NCBI GenBank assembly: GCA_002786025.1
Contig: NHNW01000018.1
Span: forward strand, 124,001 to 188,000
Direction of reading: 5' to 3'
Length of the DNA: 64,000 nucleotides
Source: Zasmidium citrigriseum
Lineage: Eukaryota > Ascomycota > Dothideomycetes > Mycosphaerellales > Mycosphaerellaceae
Positions 24,101-34,472 of the stretch are shown here, in pieces. The notes beneath the pieces were generated by a model. It worked only from the letters and a program-made list of their open reading frames with translations. It did not search any database and had not been told where the DNA came from. The position numbers and the translations under genes are program-made. Positions within the stretch are counted from its first letter, which is position 1, and each line of letters starts with the position of its first letter.

Positions 24101-24920
24101 TTCTACCTAAGAACTAATAGCTAGTTAGAACGTAGCAACTAAACGCTAGAGATGTACCTAAGATCGTATGTTAATTACTTACAAAACGACTAGACGAGGT
24201 GGTTATAGACTACTAAGTTTGCTACTAACAACACCGTAAACGAATCTACTAGTATATTACCTTTCTTCGCGACGTTAGAACGAAATCTAGAAATACACGT
24301 ACACAAGCCTAAGGCATCTAACGCTAAGACTATACTCGTACGCTAAGAAGCTAAGGATTTTACTACTAAACTTTCCGACATTTAACAATATTGTCGCGAA
24401 GCTATTAAGTTAGCGTAAGAGCGTTATACGAAATACGATAAAGGCGTGCCTATACGAACATACCGTGTCGGCGAATTAGTATAGCTCGACGTACGTAACA
24501 TCCGTACTAAGCGCCCTTTAAAGAAACTAGACTATAAGCAACTCGGCCTATTCCCCGTCTAAAAAGTAGTTGTAATAGATGTCTACAAACTTAATCTTGG
24601 AAAACAGAACTAGTACTGCATTCACGACGTCTTCTATACTAACCTCCTTCGTCTAGCCTCGACTAATCCTCTCCCTAGACAAGTCGAAGACATACTACTA
24701 CCCGATATTATTAAAGGCGAAGAAGAGATAGAAGTTAAGGAGGTAATCTCGAGTCGTTGTAAAGGCTAATAGAAAAAGCTATACTATACTATTAAATAGG
24801 TAGGAGGTAACATTACTAAAGAAGCTAAAGAGGCTATTATATACGCCGACGACGCTGTCGCCGACTTTTACTATCGAAACCTATCGGCGCTACGTCCTCG
24901 AGGCTATAAGCCGCCTAATA
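21150..24920 (+). pseudogene. Pol frame: protease, RT, RNase H, integrase, chromodomain
   Basis: All landmarks share one frame. The retropepsin active site DSGA is at 21233-21244. Reverse transcriptase starts near 22090 (VRKPGGGIRVYVDYR) and has its catalytic YIDD at 22403-22414. RNase H blocks VETDLSN and YEIYDKELIAIV lie at 22870-23035. In integrase the first Asp (IDYVVGL) is at 23831 and the invariant Glu at 24128-24130. The middle Asp of the DDE triad reads Asn at 24020-24022, with 35 residues between it and the Glu. The H2C2 zinc finger reads as tyrosines. A chromodomain-like tail (EVKEVISSRCKG through ADFYYRNL) is at 24728-24885. Stops are numerous throughout. Confidence 0.9.
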
Positions 24921-25041
24921 GATAGGAGCTACTACTAAACCTTTCTAGCTTAACCTTTATAGAGTCTTAACGTCGCTTAGCGGATCCCTAATACAAACTA
25001 GCCTATAGAAGGACATTATACACGGATATCTATATAGACTA

Positions 25042-25107
25042 AAAGTTATCGCGTCTACTACAAGGCCGAAAGTTATCGCGCCCTCGTACTAGCCGAAAGC
25101 TATCGCG
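25042..25107 (+). repeat. Three copies of AAAGTTATCGCG, 27-bp period
   Basis: Copies start at 25042, 25069 and 25096, exactly 27 bp (nine codons) apart, between the chromodomain end and the 3' LTR. In the frame that reads AESYRA they are stop-free, but this is not the pol frame. Confidence 0.75.
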
Positions 25108-25288
25108 CCTAGCTAGGTTAAAGAGTTACGATTCCTAGAAGTATAGTTCTACTCCCTATCTTACGGCATCTGCAACGACACTAGTAAAGAAAGTAGTATA
25201 TAGGGACATATACATACATTAATAACATATAGATATGGATATAGTAGGTATTAGTATCAAGTCTCGCCGGTGTAGAGACGATTTAGAC

Positions 25289-25296
25289 GGGGGGAT
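25289..25296 (+). other. Polypurine tract remnant
   Basis: GGGGGGAT directly before the 3' LTR, the usual position of the plus-strand primer of LTR elements. The tract is short and interrupted by T. Confidence 0.5.
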
Positions 25297-25297
25297 C

Positions 25298-25451
25298 TGT
25301 CACGGGGTCACATGATTACGAGGTCACATAACTAAGATGTATCTAGCTTTCACACTACAGGGCAGTGTGACACCTTCCTTCCTTATAGATAGTTAACAAT
25401 ATCATCACGAGTTAACTGCTAAACAGCACGCCTCATCTCACGCCCGTGTCA
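25298..25451 (+). repeat. 3' LTR (154 bp)
   Basis: Starts TGTCACGG and ends CCGTGTCA. It keeps CpA or TpG at 11 of the 12 sites that differ between the LTRs; only one site, GTTAAC against GTTGAC, is mutated here and not in the 5' copy. Confidence 0.95.
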
Positions 25452-25456
25452 CAAAC
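25452..25456 (+). repeat. Target-site duplication CAAAC, right copy
   Basis: Identical to 18030-18034. The coding frame of the SprT-like gene resumes through it. Confidence 0.9.
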
Positions 25457-26421
25457 ACCTTCAAATCACCACGCGAAAATCGCTGGTGATCGCTTCACAC
25501 CATCCACGCGACATCGTTGAGGCCCTCGTGCCCTCATTTCAAGAAGAGAACGTTCCTTTCTGGAGGCGCGGCCCGTTTGGTGATGTTTATCCCTGGCTGA
25601 GCCAGTTTAAAGACATCGTGAACGTACAGGGCCTCACTGGCAGTGACACGGCCATGGCTTCCCTGCAAGAGGGTGTTCTCATCTTGAGCGACATCTTCTT
25701 CATGGGCGGCATGGACGATGTTACTGTCCAGTGGGATGCCAGTCTGTCTGGTGGGTCTGTGGGACGCACGCGCGGGAAAGGGGAGAGCGTGGAGATCTTC
25801 CTCGCTCCAGGCCCGTACGACGGCCCGATGGGCGACCTTGCCCTTGACATTGTCTGCACATTGCTGCACGAGATGGCGCATGCCATGTTTACAAAGTTCG
25901 AGTGTGGGCGGTTCCGGTGTTCGTGCGCTGCGCAGTCGCGGCATGAGGTTGACCGCAATTCTGGGCATGGAAATGCGTGGATAGACCTCGCAGAGGCTAT
26001 CGAGCAGGCTTCGGAGCCGTACTTTGGCGAGAGACTGGTCTTGGGCTCTCACCAGTACGCTCGCGGGTGAACACTCGCACAACAAACTCATCCGATCAGT
26101 AAGGGGTATCGGTACGGCTGTGCTTGCTTTCGGCCCCATGTGCAGCACAAAAGCCGGCATCGACGGAGTGGCGACCGTCGTTGTTAGGAGACAGATTCCT
26201 TCACACCTCCGCGTGGTTGTCTCTGGATACGTCTGTCATCAATTGCAGACGGCTAAGATGAAGGAAACCAACACAAGCACTGCCAGGATCGATCAAATCA
26301 TCACGAAGCGCATCAATCAGCCAGCATCGATGTTTCCTGGAAGCTGCCATCACTGCAACCGGCATACTGCTGCAGCATGGACGAAGCCCTCACCTAGTCT
26401 TCGTCCGCAACACTCGACCTC

Positions 26422-27720
26422 GCCAGTCTCTTGAGTATCTCCACCGCTCAACGCACCACCAAGCAGTCAATACCGCCATCAAAGGTATCAAAAAGCTTTC
26501 TCGGACGGGGATGTTGTCGTTCAGCCACCACGACAATCGTCCCAACTCCAACTTCAACGCCAACGCAGGCACAGCCCACACTACGCCAGTCTGCGCGGTA
26601 CAAGACTTCGCCAGTCTTTGAGCATCTCCATCACTCGCTCAACCTCCAACAAGCTATCACACTCGCCGTTGGAATTGACCAAGACCTCGCAACGGAGACA
26701 CGGTCACTGCTCAAGCAACAACAACGGTCAACATTCCAGCATTACCGCAGACACGACCGACACTACGCCAGTCTGTACGGTACAGTCCTCGCCAGTCGTT
26801 GAGCATCTCAATTACTCGCTCGATATCCAACAAGCCATCACGCTCGCCGTTGGAATCAACCAAGGCCTCAAAACGGAGACACCCTCGTCGTTCAAACAGC
26901 AACAACGATCAGCTTTCCAGCGTCACCGCAGACATGGATTTCAAGCAGACCATGTCTACGAATCAAGACCCCGCCAGTCTATCAAGGGCTCCTCCATTGC
27001 TCGCTTGCCCTTCGACAAGCCATCACACCTTCCATGGGCATCAACCAGGACCTTGTAACGGAGGTCCAGTCACTGCTCAAATATCGAGCGATCAATTACC
27101 ATCATGATCGCAGACACGGCATCCACTCAAGCCATATCGAGGGCCCAAGACCTTGCCAGTCTGAAGAGCCTCTCCAATGCTCGACTAAACCTCAGCATGT
27201 CATCAGAATCGCCCATGGTATCGACCGCAACTTTCAAAGGAAGATAGAGGCAGGCGCCGGCATAGAGCATGTTGTTACGACACAAAAGGGAGGACTCGCC
27301 TTTCGTCAAAGCCGATGGGTCCAAACGTCCGGAGTCATGCCACTCTTTCGACTGCTCGCCCTATCTGGCACCCATCAAGACAGCTGCTATTCGCATCGAG
27401 CCTTGCGAAGGAGCCGAGATCTTGTATACTAGTCATGCAAGACGACACCGCAGACAAATCGCCATGACAGTCGCAGATGCCGCATCTCCTTGGGTGGCAT
27501 CTGTGTTGTTGCACCTCAGATCTCGCCAGTCTGAAGAGCTTCTTCATTACCGAGCTGGATCGACCATTGGATCCAAGCACCAAGAGTATCGCCCCAAGTC
27601 CGGACATGGAGGTACTTTCCTTCGATCGACTCCATTGCGTTCGTTGTACGCCGATGTCACATCAACGAGCAATGGAAAACTTTGAAGCCTCATCAATTGC
27701 AACGTCTGAATCTCAGCAAT
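26422..27720 (+). repeat. ~182-bp tandem array, at least seven units
   Basis: A CGCCAGTCTNTGAGCATCTCC-like start recurs near 26422, 26610, 26791, 26973, 27154, 27340 (weak) and 27526, so spacings are 188, 181, 182, 181, about 186 and 186. Units share CAACAAGCCATCACACT, TTGGAATCAACC, ACGGAGACA, ACTGCTCAA and CGCAGACA blocks. Spacing is not a multiple of three and frames close within one to two units, so this is not one repeat protein. The array lies between two SprT-like paralogues. Weaker traces may continue to about 28 kb. Confidence 0.8.
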
Positions 27721-29070
27721 CTCCCTTGCCGGACCCAGTAACCACCATTCAATACCGGGATTGATGCCACGGCCAGCCTCTGATGGACGGAGAGCCACTT
27801 CGATATCCGATTGTTTGATTTGATTCTGTCCAAGAGGCTGAGGTACTACCGCCCAAGGACCTGGCCGGTATACTTTCAGCCTCTTCTTGCTGTGCTACTC
27901 ATCGACTCAGCGCGATACGCAAGCCCATGAGCTTTGGAACGGACGTCATTTCGTTGGAGATGCTACCTCCGCCCAGTCTACATCGATTTCTGGGAGATTG
28001 CGAGGAGGTGGAAGAGCCACTTTCCGCACTTGATCTGGCCTTGGAATCAGCAGCCGGTCTTGTACATCCGAAACTCTCCATCCAGCGATTCATCGTCATT
28101 AGCCCACACACTCTGCTGGCGCCGTGGACTGTGATACATCACTGGAGAATCGCCCGGGCTAAGAACATGCTTGAGAGCGCCAATGCCCCAGTCACTGCTT
28201 GCAAAAGGTACTTGAGTCCAAGCAGAGCGAATGAGCTGGCCGGTCAACATCTCCGCATTTCAATCAATTTCCGGTCCTCAAGTTCAAGGTCGATGCCATA
28301 CCCAGCAGCTTACTGCATTGAGAAGTTGTGATGCAGTCAAGAACTCCTGCTCATTCGGCTCTTCACCACTACCTAGCGCTTCGAGTCAATCATAAGCCGA
28401 TGAATCTCTGCAAGCGTTCATGAGACGAGATTTGGCCAGAACGATGAGTCTCGAGATCTCCCAGAAGCATGCGACCTTCTACGCCACTAATGGCGTGGCT
28501 GCGACACTGGACAGTCTCCATGATCACGGAGACACGACGATCGTGATGCTTTCGACAGCCACATCCAGGCTGGAGGCTCCATAAAGCCCGCGATTCATCA
28601 CAGGTCCAGCACAAGGCTTTGAATGCTCAACCATGCGGTCATCTCCCTAGTCGACAACCAAGCACCTCTACCTTGATCCTCATCTGAAAAGGCTTCTTGC
28701 TGCGGAGCAAACTGTTGCGAGCTACAGCCTGATACTGTCCAAACCCGGAGAACGGACTCGCAGATTTCAATTTGGTTCTCATCGGCAGCAGATCTCCGGT
28801 ATATGGAAAAGACGTCATGCAGTATGGAGCCGAAGCCTTCAGGAGAGCTGTTTGATTTGCGCTTGAAGAATGCTCGGGAGAAGTTGTGGAGTGAACGAGC
28901 CCCATACTGACGCCAGTACCAATCGAAGGCGATCAAGCAGGGAGACCCTCGTGCGCAACATGCAAAGTCCAAGGGCCATACTCTGTGGGTCGACTCGGCT
29001 CAATCTTCAACCAGGCGCACGTGTTCGCACGGGGCTGCCGTTCCCGCAGTGGGCCTGGTGAGTGAAGGGA
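27721..29070. other. No supported gene; possible array decay
   Basis: The largest plus-strand frame with an ATG (27927-28331, 134 residues) has no recognisable domain and includes an array-like CGCCCAGTCTACATC block near 27968. A minus-strand frame around 28600-28970 is likewise unrecognised. A donor-like GGTGAGTG lies at about 29058, just before the next gene, so a 5' intron there is possible. Confidence 0.35.
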
Positions 29071-30264
29071 ATGCCAGGCATCTACCATTGTCTCCGCGTT
29101 TCCAGTAGACTCCGAAACCTTCAAAGAGACCAGCGCTGCTCAGTCTCTACAACACTTTCTGGAAACACCGACAGCAAACACCGGAGAAACCTCACCACCA
29201 GGGTCATCAGCATGCTCTACCTCTTTGCGCTGTTTCTGCTTATGAGCGGGCTCACCATCGCCGTCAGCGTCGCTTTGACGGCCCTTTACCAGCAGCGCGC
29301 GTTATCCGACCACACGAGCGACCTCCTCAATCGAGCTATACTTCCTCGTATCGACTGGCCACGAGACCGTTGGAAAGCGCTCGCCAGCTGCAAGCTTATC
29401 ATCAAGAGCATTCGCCACGGCATGTACTCCGAGTCCTCCGCCATCCAGCAACTCAGTAACGACCTCGCCATCGCCTGCTTCGGCACCTCCATCAGAGGAC
29501 ATGTTCGAGTGCAGAAGCATGCAAACATGAAGCACATCAAAAGCCGCAACGAGCGCCTTGCCGACGGGACCTTCGCCATCTACATCAATGACTCGAGGCA
29601 CCTATTCGGCAAACATGAGGATTACGCCAACTCACTGGTGTCACTCCTTTTGAGGGAGCTGTGCTCGGTCCTTCTCAAGCTTGATGGCTGCCGTCGTCCT
29701 TCACCACTCAGACGACTTCTCGCCGAGCGTTATATGCTGGGAAAGACAGGATACGGATTGGGCTGGATCATCTCAGCCGCCGCTATACAACCCCGAGCGG
29801 CCTACCGGCTTGCATTACCTAACTTGGGTTTTGACTTGAAGAGCAAGGCGCGGTCAGAGTACATTGAGTCTGGAATGGAGGTACCACAGAGCCACATTGC
29901 TCGTTTCTTTGGAGGTGCGAATCCATTGAACAAGAAGATGAGACAGAGACGCACACGACGCGTCAACGAGCAAGCGGATACGAGGGTCTGGGTACGAATA
30001 GTGGAGGTCTGGATACCGATGGTCAGAGCTTGGATATCTAAGATTTCTCATCGTTTGGATTCGCGGCGAGAGATTGTGATTGGGGCATTTGCTGTCTTGG
30101 GGCTGTGGGCGAGCTGGCTGTTTTCGAAGCTAGAAGGGCTCAAAGTTGACTTTGCAACGCCATTTGCGGCGGAGTCGAGAGGACGAGTGGTCCTTGGTAA
30201 GAGTGGTCGCGGAGCTCGTTTTGGCATGACAATTGCGGTCGCCATGGACAACGACCAATATTAG
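29071..30264 (+). CDS. Membrane-anchored SprT-like pseudoprotease
   Basis: 397 residues from the ATG at 29071, or 350 from the ATG at 29212, which directly precedes a strong transmembrane segment (LYLFALFLLMSGL). The middle aligns by eye with the two other SprT-like proteins: a helix, a beta strand HVRVQKH, TFAIYIND, then LLLRELCSVLLKLDGCR in place of LLHEMAHAMFTKFECGR, and TGYGLGW in place of SGHGNAW. All three zinc ligands are gone: Arg at 29653, Ser at 29665 and Tyr at 29752, while the Glu at 29656 stays. The spacing between second and third ligand positions is 29 residues, identical to the 25.9-kb paralogue. A second hydrophobic segment (IGAFAVLGLWASWLF) follows a basic linker near the C-terminus. 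Function unknown; homology is by my reading, not a search. Confidence 0.6.
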   Translation: MPGIYHCLRVSSRLRNLQRDQRCSVSTTLSGNTDSKHRRNLTTRVISMLYLFALFLLMSGLTIAVSVALTALYQQRALSDHTSDLLNRAILPRIDWPRDRWKALASCKLIIKSIRHGMYSESSAIQQLSNDLAIACFGTSIRGHVRVQKHANMKHIKSRNERLADGTFAIYINDSRHLFGKHEDYANSLVSLLLRELCSVLLKLDGCRRPSPLRRLLAERYMLGKTGYGLGWIISAAAIQPRAAYRLALPNLGFDLKSKARSEYIESGMEVPQSHIARFFGGANPLNKKMRQRRTRRVNEQADTRVWVRIVEVWIPMVRAWISKISHRLDSRREIVIGAFAVLGLWASWLFSKLEGLKVDFATPFAAESRGRVVLGKSGRGARFGMTIAVAMDNDQY

Positions 30265-33200
30265 CAGGCTGAAAAGGAGAGACCATTCACTAGAATTGGG
30301 CCTTTGTACCTTCGATATGACCTTATTTCGATACACATTACTTCGTGTATCAAGATCCAGACCCCTTTGGACTTCAATTTATCGCCCAAGCCAACGTCCT
30401 CGTCGCCGTTTGCTCAAATAGAGTTCAACTAGCGCAGCTCACAGATCAAATTCGACGGTCCCCTCAAGTTCGTCGTCTCCTCCACAAGACCTTTGCAAAT
30501 CAAGACTTTCAACACCTCACCGCCGCCCTTCCGTACGTCTGCCCGTCACCAGCTCAAGATCTCGTATCCCTCCCTCCCTGTCCTCGCCACACCACCTCTT
30601 GACGCACCAACAAACACACGAGGTATGGTCATTCCAAAATCGAAGACCACCAGCCGCACCGGCAGGTCACACTCATGGCGTTGACCTGCCCGGCAACCTT
30701 GAGATCAAAACAACCCCCTACAACAAGTTCATGGGTTTGGCTGCTTTCCTCAAGGTCCATGGAAGTGCGGTTAAATATTGAACTACATTTGCCTCCCCTC
30801 GCAGCAGAGTCTTGTTCGCCCGAAGTGGCACGAGGAAGAGAGGTGTTCTGGACCGTCGAACACCCGCCGCTGGCACGAGATGCACTGCTGTGCTTGTCCG
30901 CCAGGCGTCCTTGACATTGAGTGTCCGTCAAGTAGTCTTGACATTGAGGACCCGTTCTCGTCTGGAAGGCCGCTTTTCTTTCCCCTGTCCTCGCCTGTTC
31001 AGTGGTATTGCGGTTTGAGACTGAACGACATGTAGATAGCTTCTCTGAATGTATATCGTCTTTATTTACTACGTTCCGCTTCATCCCTTTTCTGTTTCGT
31101 GATCCGCTACTCCGTCTCAGCAGCCGCAGCGGTTGTTTTGCTGTTGCTCGTGTGACGCGTCGTAATTGGGGGCCTGGAGGGCGAGGACTGAGAGCTATCA
31201 AAAGCGATTGACGCGTTCCATTCCCTGGGTGCTTTGCGTGGGGTGGGCGTGCTCGGTGCCAGTACTGGTGCTGAAGTTGTCGTGCTGTCGAGGCGATGGT
31301 GACCTGGCGACTCATGGCGACCGTCAGCCGAGTGATTTCGAAATCTGTGGGATCGTCTGAGCCACCCGTGCCACCTCTGATTCTTTATGAGACTGCGCAG
31401 CGTACAGAGATGGTAGATAAGGGGGTGCTACCACCGTCGTCGACTTGCTGGTGCTTCTCTGACCCGCCTGGCCGGTCGACCCGCTACCCAAGCACACGAC
31501 ACTTTCCGCGACGAGCAAGTCCATCACGATGAGCTGATACCTTTTGTGGCGGACCAGAGCGTACGCCGTCGTCGTCGCAGGGCAGGGCAAGACCTCGTAG
31601 TCACGGACTCGCCCTTCACCAACTCGACAGCACTTCACCAACACCCACCAGCCTCTCTCCCACCTCATCGGCCTCATCACCATCTCCTTCTTCTCCAAGC
31701 TCTTGCCGCCGCAAAAACATTGATGAAAAAAGTGTGTCTGTATGTGCCAAAAATTCCCTGCCAATGCAAGCACCAGCAGAAGTGACGATTCCAATTCGAA
31801 TCGCTGGAGGGTGAGGCATCTGGTCAAAGATGGCCCCCCGCTTCTCGCTCGTTAGCTCTGACTGTGGTATGGAAGTGTGGGTTGGGATTTAAGACTTACC
31901 ACCAAGGTGAGGAGAGAAGGAGAAAGAGTTGGAAGCGGGCTTCAGAAAGCGAGTGTTTGGAGCCGCGGCGCTAGTGCTGCTCACGTGCTGGGTTGACTTC
32001 GGCGTTGCGAGGGGTGATGTCACGGCTACGGCGGATGGATATCGATTTCTTGATATCCGAACGATCCAAAATGCTGGAAATGGAGCACTTGTTGTGTGCG
32101 AAAAGAGATGAGAGCATCAAGAACGCGAAAACTCTGACGGGCGTCAAAAAAACATCATTGAATTCAAAACCCTCGCCCTCACAAGATTTTCGCACAGAAC
32201 GTAGACGCAATCAAACGATACGATGTAAAGATACGCAAAAAGTGAAGCGGCACTAAGTGAAGCAGCACTCAGATCGTGAAGTTGCGCAAAAGAAGCAAAA
32301 AAAGTGGTTCTACGTTAATGGATCGAACCCTGGACGCCGAAGCGTGCTGAATCTGAAGCAGATCTGGAAACTGTTAGCCCAAGTGCTCTTGAAATCTCTG
32401 CTTACCGTAGGGCAGGCACTCCTCCCATTGGCCATCCCACGGCTTGCATTGGTTGACACAGTTTACGAGCGGCCTATAAAGCTCAACTTCACTTGCCGAG
32501 GTGCGGGCGTCCGCGAGCTCTGTGAAGGAGCGTGCGCTGCCGCAATCACGGCACGGATTGGTCGCGCGGGGCTCTACAGGTGTGTGGAGGGTTGTATAGA
32601 GAAGTGTGTTGCTTTTTGGATCTATTTACGATTTGAATCTCGATATTTCGGCAGAACAACGATCTATCAGTTGTCAGGCAACGCCCCTTGTTCTCAGTTC
32701 TCGTGCAGTAGACTGTTCTCGACTCCGGCCTTTCTCATCTCCCACTTCTCTCGCAACTTTGGCAAACGAGCGCAGGCATTTTGGTATTGTCCCCCTCATC
32801 ATCGTACCTTTCATAGCTCGACTTGTTCAACAACATACAGCCTTGCTGATACTGTTGTGTACGGATCCAACTTACCAGTGCCTTCTTGCCCAAGGTTCTC
32901 CAATAAATGCTCCCAAACCAAAAGCTCATCTCCCCATCAAAGCCGGCCACTCTCAGCTCGGCGAGTTGTTGCTGGTTGACGAACGTTGCTCGACCCAAAC
33001 TTCAGGCGCACAGCTTCGAAAGCCGCCTGTATTTGATCTTTAGACCTACCTTTCCCATTTAGAGGTTGGGTTTGCCAGTGCAACGGAAATGCAGAGCAGG
33101 ATCGAGATTTGGGTGAAGTTCAACCAAGCTTTCACGAGGCTGACGGGCCGGAAGCCCGATCCATACCAGGCCATGCCTGACCGGGTTGGGATCAGCACCT

Positions 33201-34169
33201 TCCTCCCTACTCTCTTCTGGCCTCACCGTCCATTGCAGGGAGAGCACCTCCACGATTGCCATCAATGTGTGCCACTGTCAACACATGGTTGACAGCATCA
33301 GACTTGTCGTTGCCGTGCGGCCTCGTTCAGGTCGGATGCCGCTCGCCTGGATGCACTAGTTTTTCTCGGTCTTGCCGTTGTTAGTTGAGAGAAAATGGGC
33401 AGACGGGTTTGTAGATGTGCCGTAGCCTCGAAGTTTGGATGACTGCCGTGTAGACAGAGGCTGTATTCGAAGGGACTGTGGTCGAGCAGCAGTTTTCAGG
33501 CTCGAGAACCCGGAGGGCCGCGTGAGCGCACCTTATTCAAGCAAGACGTTTTCGTCGAACTCGTGATTCATCTTACCCTGGATATTTGTGTTTGATGACC
33601 CGTGGTATACGGCCGTCTGTGTAAGAATTACGAGCCAGCGTTCATCCAGCACTGTTGGAAGGCCAACGGCTGCAAGCTTCTGCGAACATAGTTCAAAGAG
33701 CAATGCAAGGGTCATCTCGTTGGGCAGATTCAACACGCTTCTTACTTGACGACGTATATGAACTGGTGAAGGAAAGAGAAAGGGGTTGATGAGAGCGCAC
33801 TTTTGCTTCTGATTTCCAGACCTGTGAGGGCGAAGACCAAATTTTGACTTCCGCTGAAGTGTCCTGGAGGAGGAAACACTTCACTGCTTGACTAAGAAAG
33901 CGCTGCACGGAATGAGACTTGAAGACTATGCGAGCATCTTCACCGTTTGTGCTGGGTCAATCTCCAGTAGCCCCGTTTGCTGTTGTCCGAGTCTGGCGCT
34001 CCATGCTCACTGCCGAACGTCTCAAGTCAACCGAAGTTCTCGCCTCGTAGGCTTCTCCTCGCAGAACGGTATCACGCTTCTGCTTCAACTTCCTGATCCT
34101 GTTAGCAATCCTTCTCTCTGCTTGAGGCATCCTCCGTGCTACTCAACTGTGTTACGACATACCCATTCT
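30265..34169. other. Long stretch without a defensible gene
   Basis: Several frames of 60-240 codons exist, but most lack an ATG or overlap others on both strands, and no domain was recognised. Around 32290-32400 the minus strand contains a GGGTTCGATCC T-loop-like word, a small hairpin and a T7 run that together resemble the 3' half of a tRNA gene, but the arms do not pair properly. Plus-strand code ending HGVDLPGNLEIK and related segments at 30660-30780 could be an exon of an unrecognised gene. Confidence 0.35.
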
Positions 34170-34472
34170 TCAATGCTTCTGACGAGAAAGCTTCGACTTG
34201 GTGTGATCCACCTTCTTCTCGCAGTGCTCCATATCCATCTCGTCCGCCTCGTCGAGGTAAAGGGGCTTGACAGGCTGGGCGGCCTCCTTGCGCTTCTCGT
34301 ATTGGGCCGAGCAGGGCGCTTCGGCAACGAACGTGCTCTTGGTCGGGTCGGGGTGGTTGTGCTCTTTACGGCGAGCGCTGTTACGGTGGAGGAAGATGTT
34401 GGAGTCTGGGTTGATGGTGTTGCCGTCGTAGTCGTAGACGGTGTGAGTTGTGTTGGCTTGTTGGGTCGCCAT
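34170..34472 (-). CDS. Small hypothetical protein
   Basis: A 100-residue hydrophilic protein from the ATG at 34472. It contains TVYDYDGNTINPDSN near the start, KEHNHPDPTKSTF in the middle and a Glu/Asp/Lys-rich end (YLDEADEMDMEHCEKK). The amino-acid use is protein-like, and the ATG follows a short upstream frame without other ATGs nearby. No domain, signal peptide or membrane segment is seen. I do not recognise it; an intron near the 3' end cannot be excluded. Confidence 0.4.
   Translation of the reverse strand: MATQQANTTHTVYDYDGNTINPDSNIFLHRNSARRKEHNHPDPTKSTFVAEAPCSAQYEKRKEAAQPVKPLYLDEADEMDMEHCEKKVDHTKSKLSRQKH

Larger units (their letters stand above)
18035..25451 (+). mobile_element. Full-length Ty3/gypsy LTR retrotransposon (chromovirus), RIP-mutated
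   Basis: A 7417-bp element bounded by 154-bp LTRs that begin TG and end CA, flanked by a perfect 5-bp duplication. Internal order is Gag-like frame, retropepsin, reverse transcriptase, RNase H, integrase, chromodomain, which is the Ty3/gypsy order. A purine run (GGGGGG) lies directly before the 3' LTR; a primer-binding site after the 5' LTR was not identified. Coding frames are continuous but filled with TAA and TAG, and almost every CpA and TpG reads TpA. This is the signature of RIP, acting on both strands (CAG to TAG, TGG to TAG, TGT to TAT, GAT after T to AAT). The element cannot encode functional proteins. It sits in the ninth codon of a SprT-like gene. Confidence 0.95.
18010..26070 (+). 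pseudogene. SprT-like metalloprotease gene split by a retrotransposon
   Basis: The start ATG and eight codons lie at 18010-18034 and the rest at 25457-26070, separated by a Ty3/gypsy element. Removing the element and one copy of the CAAAC target duplication leaves one uninterrupted frame of 213 codons (212 residues). The 3' part encodes a full SprT-like core: VTVQWDAS, EIFLAPGP, LLHEMAHAMF with His at 25867-25869 and 25879-25881, a Cys-bearing loop, and SGHGNAW with His at 25966-25968. The right-hand fragment has no ATG before 25486 (a GTG is there), and the element's terminal repeat has an in-frame stop just upstream, so the intact protein cannot be made from this locus. A shorter product from an internal ATG (near 25653) would still contain the HEMAH site. 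It is paralogous to the genes at 14.4 and 29.1 kb. Confidence 0.82.

Noticed and set aside
32290..32410. tRNA-like 3' half on the minus strand (GGGTTCGATCC, a small hairpin, then a T7 run)
   Set aside because: The T-stem mismatches at two or more positions, the possible acceptor stem pairs only five of seven bases, and no acceptable D-arm or anticodon loop can be drawn.
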